NCBI GenBank assembly: GCA_013399305.1
Contig: VXAI01000243.1
Location: 337,325-401,324 of the forward strand
From: Rostratula benghalensis
Taxonomy: Eukaryota > Chordata > Aves > Charadriiformes > Rostratulidae
DNA length: 64,000 nucleotides
Direction: 5' to 3'
Part shown: positions 1 to 14,600 of the stretch, in pieces
Numbering within the stretch: position 1 is the first letter of the stretch
Layout: every line of letters starts with the position of its first letter
Program-made: the position numbers and the translations under genes
The notes under the pieces: model-generated
Told to the model about the DNA's origin: nothing
Seen by the model: only the letters and a program-made list of their open reading frames with translations
Database searches by the model: none

Positions 1-394
1 AAAAAAATAAAGCAGGTACACATAACTGCAGTGAAGATTGCTGATAAACACATCACAGTGCACGTAGTAATGACACAGTACAGTTTTGACCACTCTCAAA
101 GTCTGAGTTGGAACTTGGTATTTGACTGAACAGATCAGAGACACAAAGCTTGTAAATACATTACAGCTTACTTCTAGTAAAACCATTGAGTATAGAAGAC
201 CTAATTGAGACTGGAATTCAAATCTCCACAGGTACTATGAAGATTTAAATTTAAATGTTTTTTTAATGAATGTTGCACTTTCCATTCCATGCAGTTAACA
301 TACTAGGTAATATTTGTCAAATATACCTGTCCAAGAAAACATATGATCTAAAAAGGATAGAAGGAAATCTGGAAGAAAGGTGGTGTGGGTTTTT

Positions 395-470
395 TTTTCC
401 ATTTTACAGATTGGAAACTAAAACACAAAAAGGTTTCAAGCTCAACCCAAAATATAATTATTTCTATGGG
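395..470 (+). repeat. MIR-like ancient SINE fragment
   Basis: Contains CATTTTACAGATTGGAAACT followed by AAAACACAAAAAGG, resembling the conserved MIR core. Confidence 0.4.
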
Positions 471-3207
471 CTTTGGCTCGACTCTTGGATTATATCAACA
501 TTGTTTCCAAATGTCACCTCAGAAACTGCCAGACTGTACACAGTACAATGCAAAGGACTTTGGCAAGATCATGCAAGAATGCAGGCTACTCTGTGGAACA
601 TGTGATACAGGCAGCAGAGACATTGCTCATCATCACCATGATAGTCTGCAAAGACATATTGGAGGGCTCTGTAAATCCACGCGTTTCTGGAGACTTCCTT
701 TAGTTTACCAACGGTGTGTCTTTACAACTCCCCAAGGGCAATCAAAATTTTAGGCTACGATGATGAGGGAATTTGGCTTTAAGGACACTATCACAGGCAT
801 TTTTTTATCCACACATGGTATAACTCAATTTTTTATAAGCTTTTGAATTTAGATCTAGCTTTCCATAACTCAGGAATAAGCTGTTCCTCTAGTTTGAGTC
901 CTTAAAGAATTAAATGGTTTAGTTCATCCAAACACATGCAAGTTTGGATGCTTCTCTAGGTCTCTGAGGTCTGCAAAAGCAGGGCAAAAAATCTCATAAA
1001 AATGTGTGTGACTTCAAGAAAAATTTCATGCTGGGTGTGGCTGCCGAATCAGACCTGATGAAGTGCTCCTTTTGCTCAGACTTAATTTTCCAGAACCCTC
1101 TGGGCTGGTCTGATGCTGTGCACATGATCCTGGGCACGTGTGTTTGAGCTGTACAGATGTTCCCTCAACACCTCAAAGTGGGGCATATTACACTTTGCAG
1201 AAGATTGAGAGAAATTCTCATTCCAATGATTTAAGAAGTCTACAATCAATGAACTAAATCCATGACATTGCCAAATGAAACTAAATGAAACTAAAGAATT
1301 CAAGGCTGTCTGTACATTCCATTCGTCTTCAAAACTTTTGTCAGTCAGCTCACACTTTTTGCAAACACAATGGATTTGCGCTTGCTAAATTTAGTTTTAT
1401 ACTTTACTGGTAGCTTTTAATAACTATTTAAAAAATAAAAATTAATTTTGATATATATTATAATTTATATTCTCATTTACTCCACAATGCATTTCATAAT
1501 GTATTCTTTAAAATTTTAAATGGAAATGGTTAGTCATGGATGTTGCACTTTCCGTTATGTTTGTACATACAAAATCATAGCACTGTTACTGTAAGATTTC
1601 TGGTAAGGTGGAAAAAAACACTTGCAAAAGATGTGTCCATCACTGCTGTCAGTTTTCAGCAGGGCACATTAGGCCAACATTTTAAAGCTACAAAATAAAT
1701 ATACCCTTACAATTTTAGAGGAATATGATGCCTTTGCTTGAGATTTTAACAAGTAACGTCTAGCTACAGGTTCCATGAAAAATCAAAGTTCAACCCATTT
1801 ACAATGTGCCTTACAAAACAGTCTTTAGTGCTGCAAGTTCTGCAGACTTTATGTGGCCTTTTGAAATCTGCACAATAGGTCACAAAATAATAAAGTGCAA
1901 CATTTTTATTATTCCAGTGTTTCCATATATTTTTCTATATTGCTCTTGAAGTCCTTGAATTTAAACAACAATTTTTTCAATCCTGCAGTGTTTGACGGCT
2001 GCAGTTGCTCTGCTGCTTAGTTCTTTATAAAAATGTCTATTACCTTCCTTTGTTAACACTTTTTCAAGTTTCCAACACTGCAAATTAACCTGCCCTTATC
2101 AAGTAATGTGCAGATACAAGTAAGTATTTAGGACTCAGGGTGCAACAATTATGATAATCTTTAAAATTATTATTTTTATATTCTTTTGATCATTGACAAT
2201 ATTCCTCATATTAACAAGACAGGTTCATCCTCAAAAGGATATCTCCAGTAGAGAATGCTCCATACCCATATAATAAAGTAATGAGATGCACAGACTGCAT
2301 GCAATCGCAGTATGAAAAATATGTAACATTGCTTAAAGCCTACCAGCTTCTTTTGATCATCTTTACTGCCACATTTAAGAAAGTATTGAAGAATTGAACA
2401 ATGCAAAGGTATTTTTAAAAATGAAACCTTTAGCTCCTGTTCTAGTATTTGTCACTAATGTGAACAGACTAACAGTACTATATGATGCTTAGCTTAGTGG
2501 CAAAACTCGTGAATTTCTGTAAGATTTAAGTCAGACATTCCACCAAAATCTGTAAAAATGGTTTCAAACAATTCTGAGGCCATCAGTTCTTCCTTAAAAT
2601 GGTATGCCAACCTGCCTCATTCTTTCCAGATTAGGCCTTTCTTCTCTTCTGTCTGGGCCCTGGACGTTATATTATGCATAAATGTGTATAAAACACATTT
2701 ATTTGCATATTGCACAAACACTTACTCTATTTCCCCTGAAAGTCTACTCCACATGTTCAGTACTTTTATTTTATTTTGACTTTTAATAAAGGTCCAGATT
2801 TTTTAGCCATCTGCTTACCTTACCCAATTTATTCTAGTGTATTTAGTCATTTATTTCTATGTACAGGCGATATTGACACACACTCAACTCTTGGCCACTG
2901 CCCTCTGCTACAGCTGCCATCTTTCCTTTCCATGTGTTCAGGCTCCCAGTGCAATCCTATCAAGAGGATTTACACTTTTCCACACTGGCACCATTCTCTT
3001 TAGTTCCCATGCAGCAGGGAACTGCTGGGTGCCCTGTGATAAAAGTCCATGTTGTGCGTATACAGCCTAGATATTTTTCTACAAAGTATAGTCACAGATG
3101 TGAGGACTGAAGAGAAAAGTAAGCCCATGGGAAGTCTTAGATGTTAGGAGCTTTGGACAAGATCAGATGACTCTGATCCGCCTGACAATTTGTTTTACAT
3201 CATCTTT

Positions 3208-3287
3208 CATGGAATCACAGAGTAGTTTGGGTTGGAAAGACCTTTAAAGGTCACCTAGTCCAACCTTCCTGCAATGAGCAGGGACTC
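3208..3287 (-). repeat. CR1: CR1 LINE 3' end fragment
   Basis: The plus strand reads ATGGAATCACAGAGTAGTTT then GGGTTGGAAAGACCT and CCAACC, the reverse complement of the CR1 3' tail. Confidence 0.85.
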
Positions 3288-6200
3288 ATTTCTGTAATAA
3301 GCACTTTTTTTGGTTGATTGAAGCACCTGCTTACCTACTAGTACTCAAGACCTTCTGATGTAAATCCTAGCCTACATTCAGTTAGTTCTTACTAATCAGG
3401 AATACTCCCAACAATACAAAGGCATTTGTATTTTTAGCACATGGGACTTTTCCTTCTGTGAGACACATATTTATGCTACTTCCCTTTCCTACTGGCTAAA
3501 GTATTTTATTATTGTCTATCGATTAGATGGATTTATTATCATATTTTTATTAGAGTGTGAGATGGTATTAGGACTTCTGCCTTCATAAAACAGGCCAAAG
3601 AAATAGGATACTAGAAATAAAATTAAAACTTCAATTGGTATCTTACACTTCCAGCATTTGTTATCACTAGAACAGACCATATGACTTCTGAACAATTTAA
3701 CAGTTTAAGAAACTCCTAATGTCTGCCCTCCCCCCTGCTGACTACAGTCCAGTGCTAGAATAGGTCCTAATTTTTAACTATCTGCAGTAGCCACCTCCAA
3801 GAAGAGTATGGGAGAGTGTGTAAGTAGAAAGAAGAAAAACGGAGGAGCCAGGCAGCAGAGGCGCAATGTACCCTGGAGGGTAAGCTGGTCATAACAACTC
3901 AGCTAATCAACAGTCTAACTTCTCTCCTGCTAAGCCGACGTTATGTTTCAGTTGATAATGCAACTTCTCAGCACCACTGTGTTTCAGAACAAGTTGTACT
4001 TGGCAGACTGCCGCGGTGCTGAGTGATCCTTCTCCTGCGGGATTCCAGAGCTTCCACAAACACAACAGGTCACTTTCCACTAATGTGACATAAAAGAAAG
4101 AGATTGAAAATGTCAGTGTTGACACTGGCTGCCTGCTGAAATCAGTATGCAGAACCAAGCTCTGTTTCCAATGCTGAAGTGAAAGGGAAATCACAGCACC
4201 CTCTTCCCCCACCCGACTTCACCTCTCCCACTCAGACACGCTGCCACACTGAACAGCTGGCCGGTGCCAGAAAAGAATGGACACAGAGTAATGAATTGGA
4301 ATATTTTTTAATGAGCACACATCTAGCTTTAGGGTTATAATGGTTGCATGCTAGTTGCTATATTGCCCTCCTGCCAGGGATAACCTAACTCTACCTGTGG
4401 TGCTGGAAGGAACACACAAATTATCTGGCGACTTGCCCTTTGGGTATTTCTCTTGGCCTGCTTGTGAGCAAAACCATCTTTTCTAGCATTTTGTACATTT
4501 GAAGGATTTCTTTCTTCTGCAAAGTAGTGTTTTGCTTTTAAATTAGTACTACATGGATTGTCTTGTAAGTTCTTGTACAGTGGGAAATGCCTTAATCTTA
4601 GCCATTTGGGTTAATAATGCACTTAAAGATACTCAAGCAGATGCTAGAGAAATGCTTCTTTTCTTTTCAGATCAGATAAATTTCAATGTTGCTTTCAGAT
4701 CACACAAGAAAAAACAATACTTGAAGCCTTAATGTTAAGTATGTATGAGTAGAATGGCAAACAAATAAACTGTTGACCTACAAAGATTATCTAGGTTTTA
4801 ATGTTAGAAAATGTGATCACTAAACTATAAAATGGAAAATGAACATTGTTAAAATGCTTTGGAAAGTAATCCATCAGTGTTACTTTTGAAACATCAAATA
4901 TTACACTTCAGAAGAGGGTATGCCAAAATACACAGGAGACTATTGATTTAGCTCCAGCAGGCTCACAGCTATCCAGCTTTCTCTCCCCAAGATGTGCTGT
5001 GTTCATACCAAGGAGAGTAAATTCTTAAAAAAAAAATATCAGGAAAACAAAATCAATTCACACAATTGCAAGTATAACCCATGATATCCAGGAAAGAATG
5101 AAAATTTAAATTAGGTTGGTTTTGCTTCCTAAACTTTTGACACAGTAAAAGCCCCAGCAGGCTGTTCAGTAAAGAATACCACTATTTGAATGCCAATAAT
5201 ATTTCAATCATGCACCATTTTCTACATCCCACTATTTTTACATTAATGAATAAATGAAGATGTTGGTAGACATAGGAGAGAGAACATACATTGGTTAACC
5301 AGCCAGCTTTTTTGGTTTTTAAAAAATTTCATTTATGTTGTGCTTCCATAGTTTAGTTGTATGGCACCAACATAAGCTGGCTTGCCACTGATTGCTTACA
5401 TTGTTTATTTGTATGTACTTCTGTTAGTAGTGGACCTGGCTGCTTAGCAATTTCCCTATCTCCATGGGTTGCCTCCTCTATTTTGATGCATTTTCTGAAG
5501 TCCTAAGGAAACCAAAAGTTAAAATAATTTTTAAATTAGAGTATTTTTCTGAATCCTTGCAGTAAATTTAGGAATTTAGTTTGTCAAAATTTCTCCTACT
5601 GTGAAGTGGAATTCGAGATCTATCAATACACAATCACTATCATTTTTATTTTGGAAAAAGTAATAGAAGCCTGTATCAGTTATATTTAATGGAATGTTGG
5701 TCTTAAAAATCTTAAGGCTTTCTTTTGATCTCAAAGCTTATTTAATACAAGTAGCATTAATTTGTATTCTTTCGATATTACAGTATATACTAGTCATTGA
5801 GAGTCTTACTATAGTAGTACAAATAAAGAAGATACATTCTCCTCCTGTACTTGCCATTTTTTATCCTGTTTTGGTGAAAAAGTAGTTTGGTACACTGATT
5901 CAATCCACAACTAATAATGACATTCATGTTGATGTACGGTTTTAAATCACAGTTATAGTGAAGGTACAATTTGACTCTCAGTAGCTTTTCTGTTGCTGAA
6001 TTTTTGAATCTTCTGTTACATGCATCTGACCTAATGTGTTTCATAAACATGAAACATAGAAATGAAGAAAAAAATTGGATTCACTTAAGTTCTCTCTTTT
6101 ATTATACTTTAATTACTATTACTGCAACAGCTTAAGCCTGTTTCCCTCTGTGGATCTAAGAATGGAAAGTCTGAGTAGTACTTCTTTTCCAAATTCTAGT

Positions 6201-8635
6201 CTAATTCCCCCCAGTCTGAGAAACTGGAATTTCAAAAAGACCTTGTCTTTTACAAATATATGAAACCTACTTAAAAAACTAATGATCAGGTGGCTAGACT
6301 GCACTGAGCTACGTAGTCTTAAAGCTACAAAACCCACTGTGAAAACTGATCATTGTTTTTCCTCCACCTTTTACCCACTTATTAACCCAAGTGAGGATCT
6401 TCCCTCTTAACCTCTGACAGTTTAACTTCTGTGAGAGCTTTTGACAAGGGTGATTTTTTTAATTGGCTTTTATAAATGCAAGTAGGCTGTATCTAATGTT
6501 TTCTTTCTTGTTCACCTGCTCAGTGACTTCTTTGAAGATTCCAATAGATTTGTGACAAAAGTTGAGTTGACGTTTCCTGAATACAGAATGTTTTACTGCG
6601 TGAACTTACTCCACTCTTGAAGTAGTTTCTATTAATTTGCCCAGTACAGTTTTCAACATAGTAGGGTTATTATCCTGAGAGACGGAAAAATTATGCCTAC
6701 TTTCTCTTGCATATTACAAAGACAGATTTTCAAGACAGACTTCCATTTAGCCATAACTTTTGCGCATCAGTTAGCAGCTGGGATCTTGTGTAAGTCAGTA
6801 CACTGCACTGGAATGTTAGGCGGCCCAGTAGAGAACTTCTGAAGTGCCACATTAATTTACAAAAAGCAACTGGAGTTACTGGAGACAGCATGTAGGAAGT
6901 CATGCAGGGTAAGAGAATTCAACACAAAATATCTCAGAAAAAGCTTAATGCAAACATGCACGAGCTAATTAGAATACTTTCTATTTGTTTTATTATCTGA
7001 TTTTGCTCAGTTACAAGGCATGTGGTTTAAGAAAATCAGAGTCATGTCAAAAGGACAGGGCATTTCTGATAGCAGGCTGAAATGCATCGTGGAAATGCTC
7101 AAACCTGGCTTCAAGGGTTCAGGTGCCAGAACCAGTCTAGCTGGGGTATCAGTTAGGCAACTCACTCTACCAAATAGAACCCTACCCTTGTTTAAGATGA
7201 CTCAAATCATCCATTATAACAATAACTCGGGAATGTCAGGCAGTTTACAATGAAACTATCATGTCTTCTTATCTAATAACAACATATTAATACTTAGTTA
7301 AGATTTTCTGAAATCAAACACTCCCTATAGTACAATATATGGCGCTGCAGAAACACGTGCCACTACCTATGTTATTCTTGAACTGGAGGTTATAGGGAAT
7401 GTTTACACAGCAGAATGTTGGGCAAAGCAGCTGTATAGCTATTTTGCAAAGGCTGCTGACCTAGTAAGCCTGAGCAGAGTGCTCTGTGAATGTCACTACA
7501 TTGCTTTCAGGATCTGAGCTATCTGCATTGCATAGCACCTTGTACACATCCTTTGAGACCCTCTGCTTACTCACAGGTCAGGCATGGCAAGCATAACAAC
7601 CATGTTAGCTTCTCAGGTCAACTTTCTAATATACCCTAAGGTCCCTCAGAGGAAATAATTCTGTAGGCAGGCAGGCAGAGCAAGGCTTTCAAACCACCCA
7701 GTATTAGGCTTCTCCACCAAGAATACTGACAGCTTTTTAAAGAAAAGCCAAGCTGTGATGTGTACTGAGGGACAGCCTAATGTTACAGCTAAACTTATTT
7801 ACTGTTAGCTTGTGCAAAAAATGTTAGTGCTCCTGCCCATCAGCTCCTGCCGCCACATTCCAGTATCTTTTGTGTCATGGAAAAGCCTAAAAATTTTGAC
7901 ATCCTACCTCCAAATTCCTGGTATAGAAAATAAACTGTTTGCTTGTGTCTTACAACTCCAGCACTTACAAAGTAGATCTTGCTCAATCTCTGCTGCTCTA
8001 CCAACAGAAACTCCTTTGGCCATCAAGTTTGTTAAACTGAAGGCTGGCCCTGCTTGACAAATACTTTTTTTTTTTTTTTGACAGTGTCAAAAAGTCACAG
8101 TGTCTTCTGTGAAAAAATGTTTCTTCTAATTGTGCACTCTCAGCCCTCTGTTCCAGATTCCTTTCCCATAATACTTACATCTTTCCAAGGTTAGTATCAT
8201 GCCATGATTATATGTAGAGAATTGCATAGTGAAAAGTTGACACTATAAACGGCAGACAAAGTGCATATTCAGTATAACAGTGTTTTAAAATAAGCTTTGC
8301 TTTGTCATTTTTAGAGTGCTCTTGTGCTTTTTGTATTAACAACAGTTTATTATTTGTAGAAGGATTTACTTACTGGGCACAATCATCATTAATAGCTCAA
8401 CACAAAAATTATTCTCAAATTGGGAAAGATAACTGAAAGGAGCATTACACCTTGCCAGAAACACAGAAGACGAACATGCAAAAAAAAAAAAAAAGAAAAA
8501 AAAAGTACACTATGAACTGAGATTATGGACCTGGTAGTATTCAAATCCAGATACAGAACCAAATACAAGGTATGTTTTCCCCATAAATCATGTTTCTAGG
8601 TTAAAAAAGAAAGGAAAGGGAGACCCGCTGCTTAC

Positions 8636-9075
8636 CTAGCCCTTGGAGTGCACTGCACTTTTGTCTTGTAGCAACTAGCAATGAGGCATTGAGTAACTTG
8701 ATTGTCACTTCAGTTGTGGTAGGACCTTAACAGACAAACAAAAGGTTCTTAGTGCTTCTGTTCCTTAAATCCCAGCCTGCACTTATAAGAAGGTCTTGTT
8801 TTTTTTCATTCTCTTAGAATCTGATAACCTTGATTCAATCATATAGCTTTACTGACATAAGCAAATGGCATTTCTGCCAGCTAAGAATCTAAATCAGACC
8901 TGCACTTACATTTTTGTCAAATTTCATTTGTGTATTCTCTTCAACAACAACAAAAACTCCTACAGACCTGTCATAAGAAAAACTGAAAAGATCTTCTGTT
9001 GGGTCTTGCAATCTGGTTTCAGTAACAAATAAAAATACAGTGCATTCCTCTAAGGAAATATTGATATGAATCATC
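8636..9075 (-). other. Two doubtful minus-strand exon candidates
   Basis: 8910-9075 has acceptor CTTTTCTTAAATAG, donor GTAAGTG and reads MIHINISLEECTVFLFVTET to MKFDKN. 8636-8725 has acceptor TTTGTCTGTTAAG, donor GTAAGC and reads PTTTEVTIKLLNASLLVATR onward. Their phases do not join directly, and both lie downstream of the apparent stop at 9337, so they are 3' UTR, a separate gene or chance. Confidence 0.2.
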
Positions 9076-9336
9076 CTATTTAAGAAAAGGTGTATTAGAA
9101 GAGAATGAATCATTGTTTGCTCTATGCAGTACTCCAGCACATTGTAAGTACAAGTATTATTCATCCATATGTGTAGTAGCTTCACTGAAAAGACTCTTCT
9201 TAAGTATTTTAGCCATAGACACATTCTCCTTCTAGAATTTGTAACTGCCTTACTTTGTGAACAGATATTACATTCTGTACATACAGAATCAAACAAAATA
9301 CAAAATAAACAAACAAAATCACTGTGAGCAATATAG

Positions 9337-11662
9337 TCAATCTCGTATTATCAGGTGCATGTATCTTCTTTTCTCCTGGTAGTCTGCCCACACAGACTGA
9401 AAGCATTCACTCACATTTCATCCTGGAAACAAAACATTACTAACCCTGGTAAACATTCAGATGGGAGATAATAAAATACATAATCCCAGCTGATGGAGAA
9501 AAAAGAATTGTGACTGGCTATTCAGTAAATGTTAGGCCTTGTGTATAAACAGATTGACTTTATTTAGTCTTACTGTTGCTGCTAAATTGACATGGAAATA
9601 AAAGAAAACAAGGATGATGAATTCTTATGCTCTAGAAATGCAATAATTTTGCAGATAAATGTTGTTTTCCATTTCTATAAAAGATAATAAAGAAAAGAAT
9701 TATCAGGATTAATTTTTTTCTCCTTTGTGATTTCAATTCACAATGAGTAAATCTATAAACTATTTTATTTTTAAACTGAAAATATACAGTTAACTGTTTA
9801 GTTACAAGCAAAGATATACCTTCGGCAAAGAAAGGAAAATGTATTTCAAGAAACCTATATAACATTTTCTTAACCTAAACCAATGCTACTAACAGTTAAT
9901 TACAAAATGTAGTCTACTAAAAAAACATCTGCAAGTGAATTTAACTAAAGGTTTTAATTGTAAACACTGCCTCTGTAATAGGATCAGTAACACCTTTCAA
10001 GTTACTAATTTGTTATTAAGAAAATAGTGCTTTGATACACTTTGTGGACTGTTGGAAAATGAATTGGTAACAAAATGCACTTAAAGATTTTGGAGAGACT
10101 GATCCTATCAGTATGCCTGAGCTGAGCATAGCATCTCAGTGAGTAAAGTTCACTTCAGAAGCTGTAAATGCCATGTTATCTGTATGTCCACAGTAGATGA
10201 GATCAGATCCGCCTAAGAGGACACATGCATACCTTTTCAAGATTAGGTTTGTCTGTATTTGCATAGCATCTAAAGGAAATTAGAAATAAAGACTCTTTAT
10301 CTGTTTGTTTTATGCATTTATATTGATCTTAGTTTAGTTTACAGCTAGTGTGTATCAATTTTAGTTGCTCTTTTAACTATTTATATTTATTGTCTACAGA
10401 AGATGAGAAAACCATTCAGTTGCAGTTTTGCCTGAAGAAAAAAATGTCTCAGAAAGCTTGCAATGGCATTCTTATATATTAACACATTTTTGCAATTCAG
10501 AACTTCCCCCAATCTTTTATAAACTTATTTACATCCAGAAGCATATGCATTACTAATACTAACTAGCAAATGACTGGTCAGGCTTTGCCTCTGAATGGAT
10601 TTGGATTAACAACAGAAAAAACAACCTATTTGCCTTTTGCTTTAATCCACTATAGTAATAAATATTGTAGGTCTATGTTTGTAAGACATAGTTACCAACA
10701 TACGTACAGCTCTTGAGTCAGATATGACTTGTGAACAGTTTGAGTGTGGCTTCACATCAAACCTACATCACTGGATTGGCAACAAAATGTAGGTATGTCA
10801 AATACTCTGCTATAATACTCAAATACTCGGCTAAAGGGACTTCTGTCTTGGGAGTCTTACTTGCATACTTACTCAGCTCTGTCCAACTGTGAAGCAATAT
10901 AACCTGCAATAGCTCTTGTGATTTCCCTTCTCTGGAGCATCTTTCTTATGGCTTTGTCTCTGTACTATAGCTAGAGGAGACAGGTCGCATGCAGACACAC
11001 ATATTGTTACACAACAGCTCCCTTGCTCCTTTGGTGTAAATGTCCAGTTTTTAGTGATTAAAAAAAAAGGACACTTTCTCTCTCTTTTTTTTTTTTTTTG
11101 TAAATTTTTTTTTATTAAGAAATTGTGGTTCTAGATTCAATTGCTCTTGCAAATTCTGAAATATTTCACAAAGTCACAGAAAGCAGTCAACTTCTGGAGA
11201 GTACTACTGTTGTTATGTGCCTACAGCTGGGTGCATTCCAGCACAATCTATTGACTCATGAACTCAGTGCCCCTCTGCCATTCTTATAAAACCTTGTTCT
11301 TGTGTGTGAGTCAAAAGCTTAGGATTCTCCTAAACAATAAATTTCTAGAGTCTCCTTCTTGGTTGTCAGCTAATCATCTGTGAACTCCCTGCAAATATTT
11401 AAAAAACAAGCCAGAACAGTTGTATTGACTCAACAGTGCACTGTATCACATACCACCTTTTTGGTCAGGTAATGTATACAGGAGGAGTCTCTCTCATTAC
11501 AGACACTGCCAAAGGGCCAAATTCTTGCCCTTCTGGCAATCCAGAAGAATTGTTCGATTAGACGCTTTAAAATGTAGAGAAATGTATTAAATCTTTGTCA
11601 CTCTTACTTGCTTCTGCTTGTACAGGCTTGTATAACACCCTTAATACTCTTCAAATGAGATC
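9337..11662 (-). CDS. 3' exon block of the unrecognised gene
   Basis: Exon 11608-11662 has acceptor TTCTCATGTGTTTAG, donor GTAAGAG and reads [17 protein letters not shown], leaving AA. Exon 10873-10959 completes a Lys codon, continues [20 protein letters not shown] and IASQLDRA, leaves GA, and has donor GTAAGT. Exon 10233-10269 completes Glu, reads [12 protein letters not shown], and has donor GTATGC. Exon 9337-9396, after acceptor GAATGCTTTCAG, reads [19 protein letters not shown] and stops. A possible 37-nt exon 11920-11956 ([12 protein letters not shown]) leaves one base that fits the first of these. This is the best-supported part of the model. Confidence 0.5.
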
Positions 11663-14600
11663 CTAAACACATGAGAACACAAAAACCATGAAGGCCACTT
11701 ACTAAAAACTCTATCTTTCCTTTTTTAAAATTCTGAATATCTAGTCCTCTTAAAAATGTTACTTTCACTGATTTCATCTTAATGTTTTTCATGCATTTAT
11801 TGTTACATATGCACAAACATTTCAATTTCTACAGACAGATCGTAACCAACTATTTTAGCATTCTATAGATTTAACAACAAGCCCAAAAAATTATCAATGG
11901 CTATGGAAATAAAGTACACCAATTTTTGCATGAGAATTTAGAAGAGCAAATTCAGACTACAAATAAACATCCATGGGTGTAAAAATTTTTAGAAGATGCT
12001 AATGAAAAATATGGTTCTTATCAGATGTTTAACAGTGTAGGATTTCCCTACTGCATTTGGAATCAAAAAGTTACAGTCTTTGTCACCCGTTGTTCAGTTT
12101 TGAGCAAATTTATACCTGGGTTTTAGCGAAGCAACTTTAGACATGACCAGCTTTCCATTCTTTGATATCCTAATTGTGTCAAATAAGATTCAGAAGTATT
12201 TCCTGTAACATTAATCAGGAAATCATTTCACAAATATGATCCTAGAAAAAGCAGAGTATTGTATTTGTGTAAAGGCACTAAAGTTCAGAGATAAGGCAGG
12301 TGACAAAATGAGAGAAGCACTGAATTTCAAGATACAAAAATTGTAATTTAGTATAAATTGTAAAACCTTTCCTATCTTTATTAAGTGGCCTTACTTTCTA
12401 TGAAGCTGCTGTAGATTTATTATGCAGCTAAGGACAGAATTAGTTTTAGGGAAAAGGGAACAGAAGTACACTTATATTCTCTGACATACTAGAAGTATTT
12501 TTTTTTTTTTTTTCCAATGAAACCACAACTTTGCCTCCCTTTTTGCTCTTAAAACGGCAAGATAGAATTTCCATAGCTTGCAGAAGGAAAATGAACTAAC
12601 ATGCACAAGCACGGGACTCCACCCTAGGCTCCCATTTTAGGCTGCACCCATTCCCAAACAGCAGCGTTGTGCCACTCAGTGTCAGTTCCCCCAGCAGCAG
12701 CTCTAGTGGATGTATTTTCCTAATGGCTTGTAGACACAAGAAGGAGAATATTCTATGAACTGTGCGAACAGTAAAAATAAGAATTTTCATTTATGATTGG
12801 ATAAAAAAAATCAAGCATATTTATCCAAGGAATGTAATATTTTCTTACAAGAAGTTTGACACTGAGCATAAGTAATAACATATTTTAGCTTTGTCCACGC
12901 AAATGCGAGCAGCCTTCAGCAATCTTTACTATCAGGACGTACTCATTACTCCAACACACAAATATTTTTAAAATGTCACAATGACATGATGTTGTTGCAG
13001 AATATTATCTGGTATTCAGTTGAAAACTAATCTCTGTCAGCTCTTCCACAAAACAGAAGCAGCAAAATTTTCTACAAATAAACTCCACCCAGCCAACATA
13101 ACATTTCTTCTACCATATAGCAACTTCCTTCACTCCAGACATTTGGAGACAAATCAAAACCTCTCTAAAAACAGTTTTTCTTTTTCCACATAAGTAAGCA
13201 CAGGCAAAGATACTTTAAGTGATCTAGGTCTCATAATCCAACAACCCACTATAAACATATTACACTGTCTTTCCAGAAAGCACGGAAGAAGTCAGGAAGC
13301 GAAACCTGATTGCAGATATATTTGTCATACCATTCCCAAAAGGCATTATGAAACACTGTTCTGTTTTTTTATATATTCAGATTTATGATCAATAATAATG
13401 TTAATTAACTTCATTAATGACATTTAAATCTTATTGCCACATACAAACAAAGTAGTTTGCAGACCTGGTAACTATACATTGTAGTTTCTTTTGATTCTTC
13501 TATTAAGAAGTGTAAACTGGGTCCTAAACCTGGTGAATTCCAGAGGTAGGGGCTGTGCTGGCTCACGGGCATTCTGAGTCTTGTATAATTACAAGATGAA
13601 AAGCCTCTGAGGTGAGTGCTTTTTAGACCTAGAAACTCCGGGATGGCAGAATGTCTCCTAGATCCAGTAATAAGGTAATGATTGAAAAAGTGTTTTCATT
13701 ATCCCACTAACATCTACAAAAAAGTAAAAATGTAACAACTCTAGTCCTTATGTGCATAGTTTTGAGTTACTCACATCAACAGGAAACCCCTAGATAATAT
13801 AGCAAACACTATGTAAAGGATGTAAACAGTATTATCTTTAAATAAATATTAATGACCTTTTCTTTCAGGAATCTGCCTTGATTTCCTATGAAGGGAATGA
13901 TAATTCAAGATAGAAAAATGTGCTGAAACTGTGGAGGATATATTTCTCAACCAAGAAGGAACAGGGGTTTTCTGGATGAAGACAAAGGGGGTTTGGCTTA
14001 ACAGAAGAAAATAAACAGGAATAGAGGAGGAGATTTTATGTTGAAAATGTCCATGCAATTTTCACTTTCCAGAGTTTCAGGAAGTTACTTTCCCTTTCAT
14101 CTTCAGCAACCTCAATGTTACTTGAAGACATATATGTCCCAAATTTGTCTATTTTTCTGTTTGTAAGATTATGTTGATGACTACACCAATCACAGAGCTA
14201 ACCATCAACAGAAATTAAATCATCTGGATTTCAAAGAAGATTTTGAAAAACAGGAAAAATCAAATTCAATCTAATAAAAACAATAATAATTTCTGGACTA
14301 CAGTGTAGTTCTAAAACCGTGCATCAACAAAGGTGAATTTTAAAACAATCTAATTCTCAGAGCAAATTTCATTTCTGAAAGAATGCAATTTCAAAGTGCA
14401 ATGACTATACTCTCCATGAAAAGGTTCATCTTTCTTGTATTATTATTAAGTCATACGCTATTTCCCATCTACTAACACACTTAAAACAATTTTTTAATTG
14501 ATTTTGTTCAAATTTTCTTTAGCCCTGCTGTTAAACAGAATTTGTCCTTCTATCTTTATCTTCTCATCTCAGTTTTCTACAATTCCTGCTTTGCACTTCA

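Larger units (their letters stand above)
1..8635. other. No gene supported
   Basis: AT-rich sequence with poly-T and poly-A runs. The longest frame (3907-4212 minus, 101 codons) has no recognisable domain or splice context. Only the small repeats listed separately are visible. Confidence 0.5.

Noticed and set aside
3907..4212. 101-codon minus frame
   Set aside because: No recognisable motif and no convincing splice or promoter context.
11501..11532. Candidate 32-nt minus exon
   Set aside because: Its phase fits neither neighbour, while the exons at 11608-11662 and 10873-10959 join directly without it.
14050..14200. Minus-strand exon-like stretch reading [20 protein letters not shown]
   Set aside because: Its donor phase does not fit the next exon, and the plus strand is equally open here.
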